A stretch of 64,000 nucleotides of DNA from Candidatus Saccharimonadota bacterium (lineage in GTDB: Bacteria; Patescibacteriota; Saccharimonadia; Saccharimonadales; UBA4665). Below the pieces are notes generated by a model. That model saw nothing but the letters and a program-made list of their open reading frames with translations. It was not told the DNA's origin and did not search any database. Below are positions 53,709 to 62,297 of this stretch, in pieces. The position numbers and the translations under genes are program-made. Numbering within the stretch: position 1 is the stretch's first letter; every line of letters begins with the position of its first letter. The stretch is taken from positions 93,270-157,269 of the forward strand of contig PKXF01000008.1 of assembly GCA_003133385.1 (NCBI GenBank), in the 5' to 3' direction.

Positions 53709-54029
53709 TTACTTTTTCTTCGCGGTGGATTTTTTAGCCGTAGCCTTCTTAGCAGGCGCGGCTTTTTTAATAGATTTGGTAGACTTTACTCCGGCGGCTT
53801 TGGCCTTTTTGGCAGCTTGAGACTTTAAGCGGGCAGCCTTGTTCTTATGGATCACACCTTTTTTAGCGGCTCGATCAATTTGACTCTGAGCGTCACTTAT
53901 TGACTTACCAGAGGGACTTTTATCGAAAACCTTGAGCGCGCCTTTAAGGCTGCGCTTGGTCTTACTGTTACGAACGGTCGCTTTTCTGGCGGTGCGGACA
54001 CGTTTCTTGGCTGATGCAATTATGGGCAT
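53709..54029 (-). CDS. rpsT: Ribosomal protein S20 with Lys/Ala-rich tail
   Basis: A 106-residue bS20: MPIIASAKKRVRTARKATVRN, RSLKGALKVF and AAKKGVIHKNKAARLKS are diagnostic. After about residue 75 a tail of Lys, Ala, Ser and Thr (KKAAPAKKATAKKSTAKKK) extends the protein beyond the usual 87 residues. It binds 16S rRNA in the small subunit. AAGGA lies about 10 bases before ATG 54029. Confidence 0.93.
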   Translation of the reverse strand: MPIIASAKKRVRTARKATVRNSKTKRSLKGALKVFDKSPSGKSISDAQSQIDRAAKKGVIHKNKAARLKSQAAKKAKAAGVKSTKSIKKAAPAKKATAKKSTAKKK

Positions 54030-54076
54030 GTAAGGTGATTCCTTTTTAGATTATCCTTGGTTTAGTTGTGGCAGTG

Positions 54077-54128
54077 ACTATACCAGATATGACCAGGGGT
54101 TGTAAAGCGAAACCGTTTATGGTACACT
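54077..54128. promoter_or_regulatory. Back-to-back promoters of rpsT and the DHH-like gene
   Basis: Plus strand: TTGTAA (54100-54105)-17-TACACT (54123-54128). Minus strand: TTTACA (54106-54101)-18-TATAGT (54082-54077), with TGG before the -10. The two -35 boxes share 5 bases, so polymerase binding to one promoter should exclude the other. Confidence 0.6.
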
Positions 54129-54199
54129 CAGGAAGAACTTTAGGCTGCAAAAGCTTCTTAAGAAACAAAAATCTAAAAACAACCAAAACGGTACCTAAC

Positions 54200-55873
54200 A
54201 TGGAAAATACCAAACAACAGCTTGTTGACCGGATAAAGTCCGCTAGCAACGTATTGGTAACAGTTGGCCGTAACCCTTCTGTGGACGCCTTGTCGGCGCT
54301 ATTAGGCTTGACGCTAATTTTAAACAAACAAGGCAAGCACGCCGCGGCTGTTTTTAGCGGCGAGGTACCATCAACGATTGAGTTTTTACAGCCCGAGGAA
54401 ACAATCGAGAAGAATACCGACTCTTTACGCGACTTTATCATTGCCTTGGATAAGAACAAGGCCGACAAACTACGTTACAAAGTTGAAGATAACGTTGTAC
54501 GTATCTTCATAACTCCCTATAAAACTTCAATATCACAAGAAGATTTTGAGTTTAGTGAGGGTGATTTTAACATTGACGTCGTCATAGCTCTAGGCGTCCG
54601 CCAACAGGAAGATCTGGATGAAGCAATAACGGCCCACGGCCGTATCTTGCATGACGCTACGGTCACTACTATCAATATTGTGACTGACGCCGGCCTCGGG
54701 AGTATCAACTGGTCCGAACCACAGGCTAGCAGCCTGAGTGAACTGGTAACAGAGTTAGCTCAAGTACTTGGCGCCAATCTGTTTGATGAACAGATTGCAA
54801 CCGCACTACTGACTGGCATTGTGGCCGAAACCGATCGTTTCAGTAACGATAAAACCAGTTCAGTGACCATGAGTATGAGCGCAACGCTTATGAAAGCCGG
54901 TGCTAATCAGCAACTCGTCGCCAGCAAGCTTGAAGGGCAGCTTTCCGTACGTGCTCCAGATCCATCGGATAAATCTAATGCCAGCGACAGTAATTCCCAG
55001 GCTTCGGACGGTACAGCCCCTAAAGATGACGGTGCGATTAGGATTGATCACAATGACTCTTCAGACGATACTTCGTTAGCAACCCCAACTTCAGAACACT
55101 CAGAATCTGACCAGGCTCCTAGTCCGGACGGCGAAGAACAAACACCTGAAATTAAAGTTGATGAAGCAGGATCACCAACAACACCGGCCATCGGTGCTAC
55201 GACTAACTTATCTTCCGGGGCAAAACTAATTACAGAACCGCCAACGCTCGGCGGTACACTGACCGCTAACTCAGCCCAATCTGAGCTTGATCCGGTTACG
55301 GATCCGTTTAGCATGCCCCAGTCCGATGACAACCAATTGATTGAACATGACAAACCAGCCGATATTAAGGCACATGATCTGGCACCGCCATCAAGCTTGC
55401 CGCCCGCCCCAGCTGTTAGCTCTCCTCCTCAAGTACCGGTTACGCCGAGTTTAACGCCACCACCACCTAACTGGACGCCTCCGGCTTCACCGCCTACGCC
55501 GCCACCGACGCAGCCTTCCTCTAAACCGCCATCATTGCCGCTACCTCCAGACGGCACCGGCAACGGGGATGACGAAACACTTGCAGATATAGAGCACGCT
55601 GTGGCTAGTCCGCACGCGACTAGTCCTACAATTGATGCCGCCAGAGACGAAGTCAAACGGGCATATAACGACACTAGCGGAACCGATAGCGATGCATTGC
55701 CGGCTATTGACAGCCTTAACGCTCAGCCGCTCGGTGACGAGCTTCATCCGGGCAACCCAAGCCCGAAGACCGACTTGCCACAGACATCTCAACCTACGGA
55801 TTCTACGGCGCCACCCCCAGTACCACCCCCAATCCCATTCCAATTTGGCAATTCTTCGCAGCCACCCAAATAG
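54200..55873 (+). CDS. DHH-family (NrnA-like) protein with lost active site and Pro-rich tail
   Basis: A 557-residue protein from ATG 54200; the open frame extends upstream to 54068 but crosses the promoter. Residues 10-255 follow the NrnA layout, yet the metal sites are altered: the HxPDxD-type site reads GRNPSVDA (23-30), the DHH site reads NIVTDAG (159-165), and the later GIxxDTG reads GIVAETDRF. Residues 260-557 are low complexity, rich in Asp/Ser/Pro, with long poly-Pro stretches (PPPNWTPPASPPTPPP). Probably a non-catalytic scaffold or binding protein. Operon neighbour of truB. Confidence 0.75.
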   Translation: MENTKQQLVDRIKSASNVLVTVGRNPSVDALSALLGLTLILNKQGKHAAAVFSGEVPSTIEFLQPEETIEKNTDSLRDFIIALDKNKADKLRYKVEDNVVRIFITPYKTSISQEDFEFSEGDFNIDVVIALGVRQQEDLDEAITAHGRILHDATVTTINIVTDAGLGSINWSEPQASSLSELVTELAQVLGANLFDEQIATALLTGIVAETDRFSNDKTSSVTMSMSATLMKAGANQQLVASKLEGQLSVRAPDPSDKSNASDSNSQASDGTAPKDDGAIRIDHNDSSDDTSLATPTSEHSESDQAPSPDGEEQTPEIKVDEAGSPTTPAIGATTNLSSGAKLITEPPTLGGTLTANSAQSELDPVTDPFSMPQSDDNQLIEHDKPADIKAHDLAPPSSLPPAPAVSSPPQVPVTPSLTPPPPNWTPPASPPTPPPTQPSSKPPSLPLPPDGTGNGDDETLADIEHAVASPHATSPTIDAARDEVKRAYNDTSGTDSDALPAIDSLNAQPLGDELHPGNPSPKTDLPQTSQPTDSTAPPPVPPPIPFQFGNSSQPPK

Positions 55874-55918
55874 CTGACCGCGGCCGATCCTAACGGCACT
55901 TAAGCTACACTTAAAGTC

Positions 55919-56617
55919 ATGCAAGGTATCTTATTAGTTGACAAACCGGCTGGTTGGACCAGCTTTGACGTTGTTAACTATGTACGACGCATGGTAGCCA
56001 ACGCTGAAGGCAAGAAGCCGAAATCCATAAAAGTTGGTCACAGCGGCACACTTGATCCGTTTGCAACTGGACTTTTGGTTTTACTAATTGGTAAAGAATA
56101 TACCCGCCGGGCAAAAGAGTTCTCTGACCTTGATAAAACCTACGAAGCCGTCTTACGACTTGGCATAACAAGTTCAACGGGGGATCCCGAAGGTCATTTA
56201 ACTGATGGATCAGAGTCTAAACCCAGCCTTGACGATATCCGTCGGTGTGCAATCAAGCTGACAGGTGTTATTTCTCAGACACCGCCGGCTTACTCGGCCA
56301 TAAAAATTAATGGCCGGCGAGCCTATCAATTAGCCCGCGCCGGCAAACAGGTAGTGATTGAGCCCCGCAAGGTAGTCGTCAGCCAGTTAAGTATTAAACA
56401 GTACACCTACCCAGAGGTTACAATTGTGACTGACGTGTCCTCTGGTACTTACATCCGCAGCCTAGTCGAAACTATAGGGCAGGTATTGCATACCGGTGCG
56501 TATACCACGGCACTTCGCCGAACCAGGATTGGTGACTATTCTGTCGACCAGGCGGCGGCAGTTGAAACGTTAGATATACAAAAACTACCAAACCTTTTGC
56601 GCGACATAGCGGCTTAA
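55919..56617 (+). CDS. truB: tRNA pseudouridine-55 synthase TruB, short form
   Basis: A 232-residue TruB that makes pseudouridine 55 in the T-loop of tRNAs. The catalytic motif is VGHSGTLDPFATGLL with the nucleophile Asp. GILLVDKPAGWTSFDV opens it, and TPPAYSAIKINGRRAYQLAR plus SGTYIRSL are present. The C-terminal PUA domain of full-length TruB is missing, as in other short forms. TACACT (55906-55911) ends 7 bases before ATG; no Shine-Dalgarno. Confidence 0.95.
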   Translation: MQGILLVDKPAGWTSFDVVNYVRRMVANAEGKKPKSIKVGHSGTLDPFATGLLVLLIGKEYTRRAKEFSDLDKTYEAVLRLGITSSTGDPEGHLTDGSESKPSLDDIRRCAIKLTGVISQTPPAYSAIKINGRRAYQLARAGKQVVIEPRKVVVSQLSIKQYTYPEVTIVTDVSSGTYIRSLVETIGQVLHTGAYTTALRRTRIGDYSVDQAAAVETLDIQKLPNLLRDIAA

Positions 56618-56662
56618 GTACTGCTGCTAGGCAGAATGAACACATTTTCTGCCACGACGCAC

Positions 56663-56691
56663 TTGCACTTGGGGTCAACATCTGATAAAAT
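56663..56691 (+). promoter_or_regulatory. rpsO promoter
   Basis: TTGCAC (56663-56668), 17-base spacer, TAAAAT (56686-56691), 9 bases to ATG 56701. The rpsO message would have at most 2-3 leader bases. Confidence 0.6.
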
Positions 56692-56700
56692 GAGTGAACA

Positions 56701-56967
56701 ATGATCGCGACCGAAAAGAAAGCTGCGGCTATAAAAGGCTCACAGACTCACAAGGACGACACTGGCAGCCCAAATGCACAGGTGGCTGTGCTGAGCGAAC
56801 GTATCAAAGAATTAACCGAACACCTGAAGATTAATAAGCATGACTTTATGGCTCGACGCGGTTTGTTGCAAATGGTTGGCAAGCGCCGCCGTTTGTTACG
56901 CTATATTGCTAAGCGAGACAGCCAGGCCTACCTTGATCTTATTCAAAAACTCGGCATCCGCCGCTAG
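56701..56967 (+). CDS. rpsO: Ribosomal protein S15
   Basis: An 88-residue uS15: HKDDTGSPNAQVAVLSERIKEL and the rRNA-binding HDFMARRGLLQMVGKRRRLLRYI are diagnostic. It binds the central domain of 16S rRNA. Its neighbour downstream is pnp, the common rpsO-pnp order. The 180-base gap to pnp holds TCTCGA-GCAT-TCGAGA and a CACAAGCTTGTG palindrome without T-runs, possible processing or autoregulation hairpins, not clear terminators. Confidence 0.96.
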   Translation: MIATEKKAAAIKGSQTHKDDTGSPNAQVAVLSERIKELTEHLKINKHDFMARRGLLQMVGKRRRLLRYIAKRDSQAYLDLIQKLGIRR

Positions 56968-57147
56968 TGCCCAGACTAGAGTTCTCGAGCATTCGAGATC
57001 ACAAGCTTGTGCACATTAAATTAAGTCTAAGGGAGTATTTCCTTGTCAGAGCAGCAGATATATAGCAACCCATAGTCGCACAAGGGGTGACTGTATATTT
57101 GAACTCTGCCAATGAAACTGCCTATTTAGAAAGGAACGTAAAGCATT

Positions 57148-59283
57148 ATGGCACAAACCATAAATCCTTTAGGTAAAGCAATAATAAAAGTAGAGACCGA
57201 ACTGTGTGGCCGGACACTTAGCCTGGAAGTCGGTCGCGTCGGTTTTCGTACCTCCGCCTCAGTTTTGGTGCGTTACGGCGACACAGTTGTACTTGGTACG
57301 GCAATGGTCGGTTCAAAGCCAGTCGCCATGGACTATTTCCCGTTGAGCATTGATTATGAAGAGAAAATGTACGCTTCGGGTAAAGTCAGCGGCTCGCGTT
57401 TCATAAAAAGGGAAGGGCGGCCTAGTGACGATGCCATTCTCATCGGGCGTTTGATTGACCGGCCAATAAGACCGTTGTGGCCCAAGGGTTACCGGCACGA
57501 AGCTCAGGGCGTGGCAACTGTTCTCAGCATGGACCCGGATTTTCGTCCCGATATGGTCGCAATGATTGCCATGAGCGCGGCTTTCATGCTCAGTGGCGCG
57601 CCGTTTGACGGCCCGGTAGCCGGCCTAAGGGTTGGCCTGGTCGACGGTAAATTTACGGCTTTCGCCTCACCTGAGCAATTAGAAACAGGCGATCTTGACC
57701 TGGTAGTAGCCGGCACCAAAGACGGCGTTATGATGGTTGAAGCTGGCGCCGGTGAAGTCACTGAAACCCAAGTGGCCGAGGCAATATCCTTCGCTTTTGA
57801 AGCTATGCAACCGGCGATAGCCTTGCAGCAGGAGCTAATCGAGAAAGTTGGCGTTACCAAACAGGAATATACTTTAAGCCTGCCTGATGAATCAATCCAG
57901 ACTGCAGTAGACGAATGGCTAGAGGGCAAACTCGGCGAAGACCTGCGTAAACCGTATCCGGAACGCAATGTCCTGGTTCAGAACCTGCGCGACGAAATGC
58001 ACGCCGACCTTGACGAAAAACTGGGCGAAGCCCATGCCGACTTCAAGGACCATTACGATGAAGCCTTCCAGTCCGCCCTGCACAAGGATGTCCGTAAGGG
58101 CATTGTTGAGGCCAATGCGCGGCCTGACGGGCGCAAATTAAAAGAGGTGCGCCCGCTTGAGAGCGAAGTCGGTCTCCTACCGCGGGCACATGGTTCCAGC
58201 ATCTTTACTCGCGGTCTGACCCAGGCCTTCAACATCGTGACTTTGGCACCGCTAAGTATGGTCCAGCTAGTCGACACGATGGAAAGAGAAGGCGAAAGGC
58301 GTTACCTGCACCACTACAATGCGCCCGGCTATACAGTCGGCGAAGTCCGCCGCCTTGGCAGTCCGGGCCGGCGTGAAATCGGGCATGGTTACCTGGCTGA
58401 AAGGGCCTTGACGGCCGTCTTGCCCAGTGAAGCTGACTTCCCCTACATGATGCGGTCTGTAACAGAAATTATGTCCCAGAACGGTTCGACTTCTATGGCT
58501 GCGACCTGTTCCAGCTGTTTGGCGCTGCTTGATGCCGGCGTGCCACTAAAGGCTATGGTCAGCGGCATTGCCATGGGCCTGATGGTCGACGGTGATAAGT
58601 TTTACATCTTGAGCGATATCGCCGACGCTGAAGATTTTGCCGGCGACATGGACTTCAAGGTAGCCGGTACGCCCAAAGGCATCACGGCTCTACAGATGGA
58701 CATGAAGGTCCATGGCCTGCCAGTAGACGTCCTTAAGCAAGCCTTGGAGCAGGGCAAGGACGGTCGGGCACATATTCTGGAGCACATGGCCCAGACTTTG
58801 TCTAAGCCAAACCCAATGAGCCCATATGCGCCGCGTGTCGAATCAATTCAGATCAACCCCGACAAGATCCGCGAAGTCATCGGTAAGGGCGGGGAGACTA
58901 TCCAGAAAATCACCGGGGAAACCGGGGCCGACATTGATATTAAAGATGACGGCACGGTTATGATTGCCAGCCCCGATGGTGCCAGCATTGCCGCCGCCAA
59001 ACAGTGGATCGAGAGCATTGTTGCCGACCCGGAAGTAGGCAAAATCTACGTTGACGTACCGGTTGTCAGCGTCCTAGACTTTGGAGCTTTCGTACAAATT
59101 ATGCCCGGCAAAGACGGTTTGGTGCATGTCAGCGAATTGTCTGAAGAACGGGTTAGCAAACCAAGCGACGTAGTTAAAGAAGGCGACAAAGTCACCGTTA
59201 AACTAGTTGCAATTGATGACCGTGGCCGTCTGCAACTCAGCATGAAGGCTGCTGCTCGCGAGCTCAAAGACAATAACAAGTAG
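57148..59283 (+). CDS. pnp: Polyribonucleotide nucleotidyltransferase (PNPase)
   Basis: A 711-residue PNPase that degrades RNA 3'-5' with phosphate. It has two RNase PH domains (VLVRYGDTVVLGTAMV; EREGERRYLHHYNAPGYTVGEVRR and a second-core QNGSTSMAATCSSCLALLDAG), a KH domain (IREVIGKGGETIQKITGETG) and an S1 domain (FGAFVQIMPGKDGLVHVSEL). Full length. AAAGGAAC lies about 13 bases before ATG 57148. A small membrane protein gene starts 7 bases after its stop. Confidence 0.97.
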   Translation: MAQTINPLGKAIIKVETELCGRTLSLEVGRVGFRTSASVLVRYGDTVVLGTAMVGSKPVAMDYFPLSIDYEEKMYASGKVSGSRFIKREGRPSDDAILIGRLIDRPIRPLWPKGYRHEAQGVATVLSMDPDFRPDMVAMIAMSAAFMLSGAPFDGPVAGLRVGLVDGKFTAFASPEQLETGDLDLVVAGTKDGVMMVEAGAGEVTETQVAEAISFAFEAMQPAIALQQELIEKVGVTKQEYTLSLPDESIQTAVDEWLEGKLGEDLRKPYPERNVLVQNLRDEMHADLDEKLGEAHADFKDHYDEAFQSALHKDVRKGIVEANARPDGRKLKEVRPLESEVGLLPRAHGSSIFTRGLTQAFNIVTLAPLSMVQLVDTMEREGERRYLHHYNAPGYTVGEVRRLGSPGRREIGHGYLAERALTAVLPSEADFPYMMRSVTEIMSQNGSTSMAATCSSCLALLDAGVPLKAMVSGIAMGLMVDGDKFYILSDIADAEDFAGDMDFKVAGTPKGITALQMDMKVHGLPVDVLKQALEQGKDGRAHILEHMAQTLSKPNPMSPYAPRVESIQINPDKIREVIGKGGETIQKITGETGADIDIKDDGTVMIASPDGASIAAAKQWIESIVADPEVGKIYVDVPVVSVLDFGAFVQIMPGKDGLVHVSELSEERVSKPSDVVKEGDKVTVKLVAIDDRGRLQLSMKAAARELKDNNK

Positions 59284-59289
59284 ACATAT

Positions 59290-59502
59290 ATGAGCATGAT
59301 AAAAGAACTCGATAAATGGCATCGGACAAGGTTGGGGTTAGCGGCGTGGAGCCTGGTTGAGCTGGGCATCGCCTATGGATTCGCCAGCCTGTCCATTGAT
59401 AGGGGAAACCTATGGTGGTATTTACTGACGGTCATTTTCTTCATCAGAGCTGTACAAAATTTATTTAAACTTATACGGACATCCATACATGGCAGACACT
59501 AA
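59290..59502 (+). CDS. Small membrane protein (two helices)
   Basis: A 70-residue protein with two hydrophobic segments (about 17-35 and 41-60), a Trp/His/Arg-rich N terminus and a basic end (KLIRTSIHGRH). It starts 7 bases after pnp; an in-frame ATG at 59296 is an alternative start. Its end overlaps the next gene by 14 bases, placing it in a pnp-UDG-rnj operon. Function unknown. Confidence 0.5.
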   Translation: MSMIKELDKWHRTRLGLAAWSLVELGIAYGFASLSIDRGNLWWYLLTVIFFIRAVQNLFKLIRTSIHGRH

Positions 59503-60067
59503 GCAAATCAAACTCGATGCCATAGCTAAGCAGATTGTTGCCGACAAGGTTACCCCAGATTTGGCAAAAACTGCCACACAACTAGTATTCGGCGACGGTA
59601 ATCCCAGCGCCGAAGTGGTATTAATAGGTGAAGCCCCCGGCAAGAACGAAGATGTGCAAGGCAAGCCGTTTGTCGGTGCTGCCGGCCAGTTCTTAAACGA
59701 TATGTTGGAAATGATTGGCCTCAAGAGACAAGATGTCTACATAACGAACATCGTAAAATACCGCCCGCCGGATAACCGTGACCCTTTCCCTGAAGAGAAA
59801 CAAGCCTTTTTACCCTATTTGGAGTCCCAATTAGAGGTAATTCAGCCACTGATAATAGTGACCCTTGGTCGCCACAGCCTGAATTGCTTCTTGCCGGATC
59901 TGCAAATCAGTCAAGTGCACGGCCAGCCTAAACGCTACAAAGGACGTATCTATTTGCCTATGTTTCATCCGGCAGCTGCGCTCTATAACGGTGCTATGCG
60001 CCAGACGTTGATTGACGATTTTGCTCTCATCCCAACTGTTATTAAGAAAATTAACGACAAGACTTAA
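59489..60067 (+). CDS. Uracil-DNA glycosylase family 4-like protein without Fe-S cysteines
   Basis: A 192-residue UDG-superfamily protein. The active-site loops are present: VLIGEAPGKNED (GEAPG 47-51), GKPFVGAAGQFLN, and the C-terminal MFHPAAAL (160-165). Family 4 enzymes hold a 4Fe-4S cluster with four Cys, but here the VKCRPP site reads VKYRPP (Y91), the CxPyL site reads FLPYL, and the N-terminal Cys pair is absent; C133 is the only Cys. It could still excise uracil from DNA without a cluster. It overlaps the preceding gene. Confidence 0.85.
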   Translation: MADTKQIKLDAIAKQIVADKVTPDLAKTATQLVFGDGNPSAEVVLIGEAPGKNEDVQGKPFVGAAGQFLNDMLEMIGLKRQDVYITNIVKYRPPDNRDPFPEEKQAFLPYLESQLEVIQPLIIVTLGRHSLNCFLPDLQISQVHGQPKRYKGRIYLPMFHPAAALYNGAMRQTLIDDFALIPTVIKKINDKT

Positions 60068-60086
60068 ATATCCAGAAAGGAAAATT

Positions 60087-62192
60087 ATGCAACCAAAAAA
60101 TAGTAAAGACACTCAGAAGGCAAACCGCCCTCCGAGAAATAATAAGAATAATAAATCCGGAGGCGAGCGGAAAACCTCCAACTCGCAGATGACCGGTAAC
60201 AGCCTAAGTACGTCACGCGGCCAAGCCGTGCGCGCCCAAAGGCGCTCACAGGCTGACGCCCAACGAGTTGCCAATCAATATGTTTCAGCAGACTCCGCGA
60301 TCGTTGCAAACCGGCTCACCCGAGCCAATGTTATTGATGACCAGCCAGTGCTCAAAATCATTGGGCTGGGCGGAATGGATAGTGGCGGCTCCAAGAATAT
60401 GATCCTGGTTGAATATATGAATGATGCCATTATCCTGGATTGCGGAAACGACCTTGGCGTTGATCTTCCAGGTATTAACTACGGTATTGCCGACACGGCT
60501 TACTTAGAGGAAATTAAGCCTAAATTACGAGCTTACGTAATTACCCACGGCCACCTTGACCACATTGGCGGATTGCCTCATATAGTACCCATGTTTCCCG
60601 CCCCGATTTACGGCAGTAAGTTCACTATTGGCCGTGTCGAAGAAATCTTTGAGAACTTTGGCCTGCCCATGCCGGAAGGCTTTGAGCTCAAAACGGTAAC
60701 AATGAATGAAAACACTCATGAACGGCTTAAAATCGGCGCGTTCTACGTTGAACTAGTGCGCATAACGCACTCCATACCAGGTAGTAATTGCATAGTGGTT
60801 GATACTCCAGTAGGACGTATCGTGAATACCGGCGACTTTAGGCTTGACCCGAACCCATTGGATCATGAACGCAGCGACATTGAGCGTCTAACGGAACTTG
60901 GCAAAGAAGGTGTGCTGGCACTGCTAAGTGAGTCGACCACAACTGAACGCCCCGGCCGAACGCCAAGCGAATCAACCATTGAGCAAAGCTTTAAGGATAT
61001 TATGGACAACGCTCCGGGCCGTATCTTCGTAGGACTTTTTTCTACGAACATGAACCGCGTCCAGATGATCATTAATGCTGCCGTTCACCACAACAAAAAG
61101 GTGGCTATGGACGGGCGCAGCATGGTGAGCACTCTGGAGATGGCGGTCCGCCATGGCTTCGTCCGTATTCCGAAGGGAACATTTGTGCCTATTGCTTCGG
61201 CGGCTACCATGAAAGACACCGATCTTGTCGTAGTATGTACGGGTTCGCAGGGCGAGCCAAGCTCGGCGCTGCAGCGTATGAGCAATGGCGAGCATCGGCA
61301 CGTAAAACTGAAAGAACAGGACACCGTTATTTTATCGAGCACGCCAATCCCGTACTCCGGTAACGACGGAGCAATCAGGGCTATGGTAGACGAACTCTTC
61401 AAGAAAGGCGTGCACGTTTTTCGGCACCAGACCCGCGAAATTGACGGTGTCGGCCCTCTGCATGTTTCGGGGCATGCCTCCCGCGATGAGTATGCCGATA
61501 TGATCAACATGCTTAAGCCCAAGTTCTTTATACCGATTTACGGTGATTTTACAGCCAAGCGCTACCATGTCGATCTGGCAGTTGAGCAGGGCATACCAAG
61601 AGCTAATACTATGAATGTTGGCAATGGTGAGATCGTCGCTCTTACCCCCGATAAAATGGAAGTAGTTGGTGAAGTACCTCACGGTACCATGTTAGTTGAC
61701 CAAACCGGAGCACTAGTCAGCAACGTCGTGGTGAAAGACCGGGTGTTATTAAGCGAAGAGGGACTTGTAGCTATTGTTCTGACCGTCGACAAAAAGACGG
61801 GGGCTTTGCTAACCAGTCCTGACATTATTAGTCGCGGCTTCATATATATGCGCGATAACGAAGAAATAATGAACGGTTTACGCACCGAGCTGAAGCGGGC
61901 TGTCCAACAACGCTTTAAGCGTATTGATCTTGATAGATTCAAGGCCGAGCTGAAAGACCATGTGACCCATTACTTGTTTGAGCACACCCAGCGCAGCCCA
62001 ATCGTTATACCGGTGGTTAATATCATCTCTGGCGGCGGTAGCAGCAAATCCAATCAGGGTGATGTCAAAAAACCCGGCCAAAAGCAAACAGTTGAGTTGG
62101 TTAGGACTCCTGAACAAATTGCTGTTGAGCAGCAAAAACGTTTCCAAGAAATGCGAGCTCGCCTACTTACGCAAGATCCACGAGTTGACTAG
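60087..62192 (+). CDS. rnj: Ribonuclease J
   Basis: A 701-residue metallo-beta-lactamase/beta-CASP RNase. The metal site is VITHGHLDHIGGLPH; NTGDFRLDP, SESTTTERPG and the beta-CASP HVSGHAS follow. It cuts and 5'-trims mRNA and rRNA. An unusual N-terminal extension of about 80 residues is rich in Asn/Lys/Arg (NRPPRNNKNNKSGG). ATG 60087 has AAAGG 7-11 bases upstream; the open frame starts earlier inside the UDG gene. Confidence 0.94.
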   Translation: MQPKNSKDTQKANRPPRNNKNNKSGGERKTSNSQMTGNSLSTSRGQAVRAQRRSQADAQRVANQYVSADSAIVANRLTRANVIDDQPVLKIIGLGGMDSGGSKNMILVEYMNDAIILDCGNDLGVDLPGINYGIADTAYLEEIKPKLRAYVITHGHLDHIGGLPHIVPMFPAPIYGSKFTIGRVEEIFENFGLPMPEGFELKTVTMNENTHERLKIGAFYVELVRITHSIPGSNCIVVDTPVGRIVNTGDFRLDPNPLDHERSDIERLTELGKEGVLALLSESTTTERPGRTPSESTIEQSFKDIMDNAPGRIFVGLFSTNMNRVQMIINAAVHHNKKVAMDGRSMVSTLEMAVRHGFVRIPKGTFVPIASAATMKDTDLVVVCTGSQGEPSSALQRMSNGEHRHVKLKEQDTVILSSTPIPYSGNDGAIRAMVDELFKKGVHVFRHQTREIDGVGPLHVSGHASRDEYADMINMLKPKFFIPIYGDFTAKRYHVDLAVEQGIPRANTMNVGNGEIVALTPDKMEVVGEVPHGTMLVDQTGALVSNVVVKDRVLLSEEGLVAIVLTVDKKTGALLTSPDIISRGFIYMRDNEEIMNGLRTELKRAVQQRFKRIDLDRFKAELKDHVTHYLFEHTQRSPIVIPVVNIISGGGSSKSNQGDVKKPGQKQTVELVRTPEQIAVEQQKRFQEMRARLLTQDPRVD

Positions 62193-62297
62193 TGCCCGCC
62201 GGCCTTGATTTTCGTGGTATTTTATGCTACAATTTACTGCACGCACATAGCGTTATATAAGGAAATTGATATAATAAGTATCTAAACCCCTATCGTA

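Noticed and set aside
54068-54199. Longer N terminus for the DHH-like protein
   Set aside because: The extra codons run through the TTGTAA-17-TACACT promoter and have no initiation signal; homology-like sequence begins at 54200.
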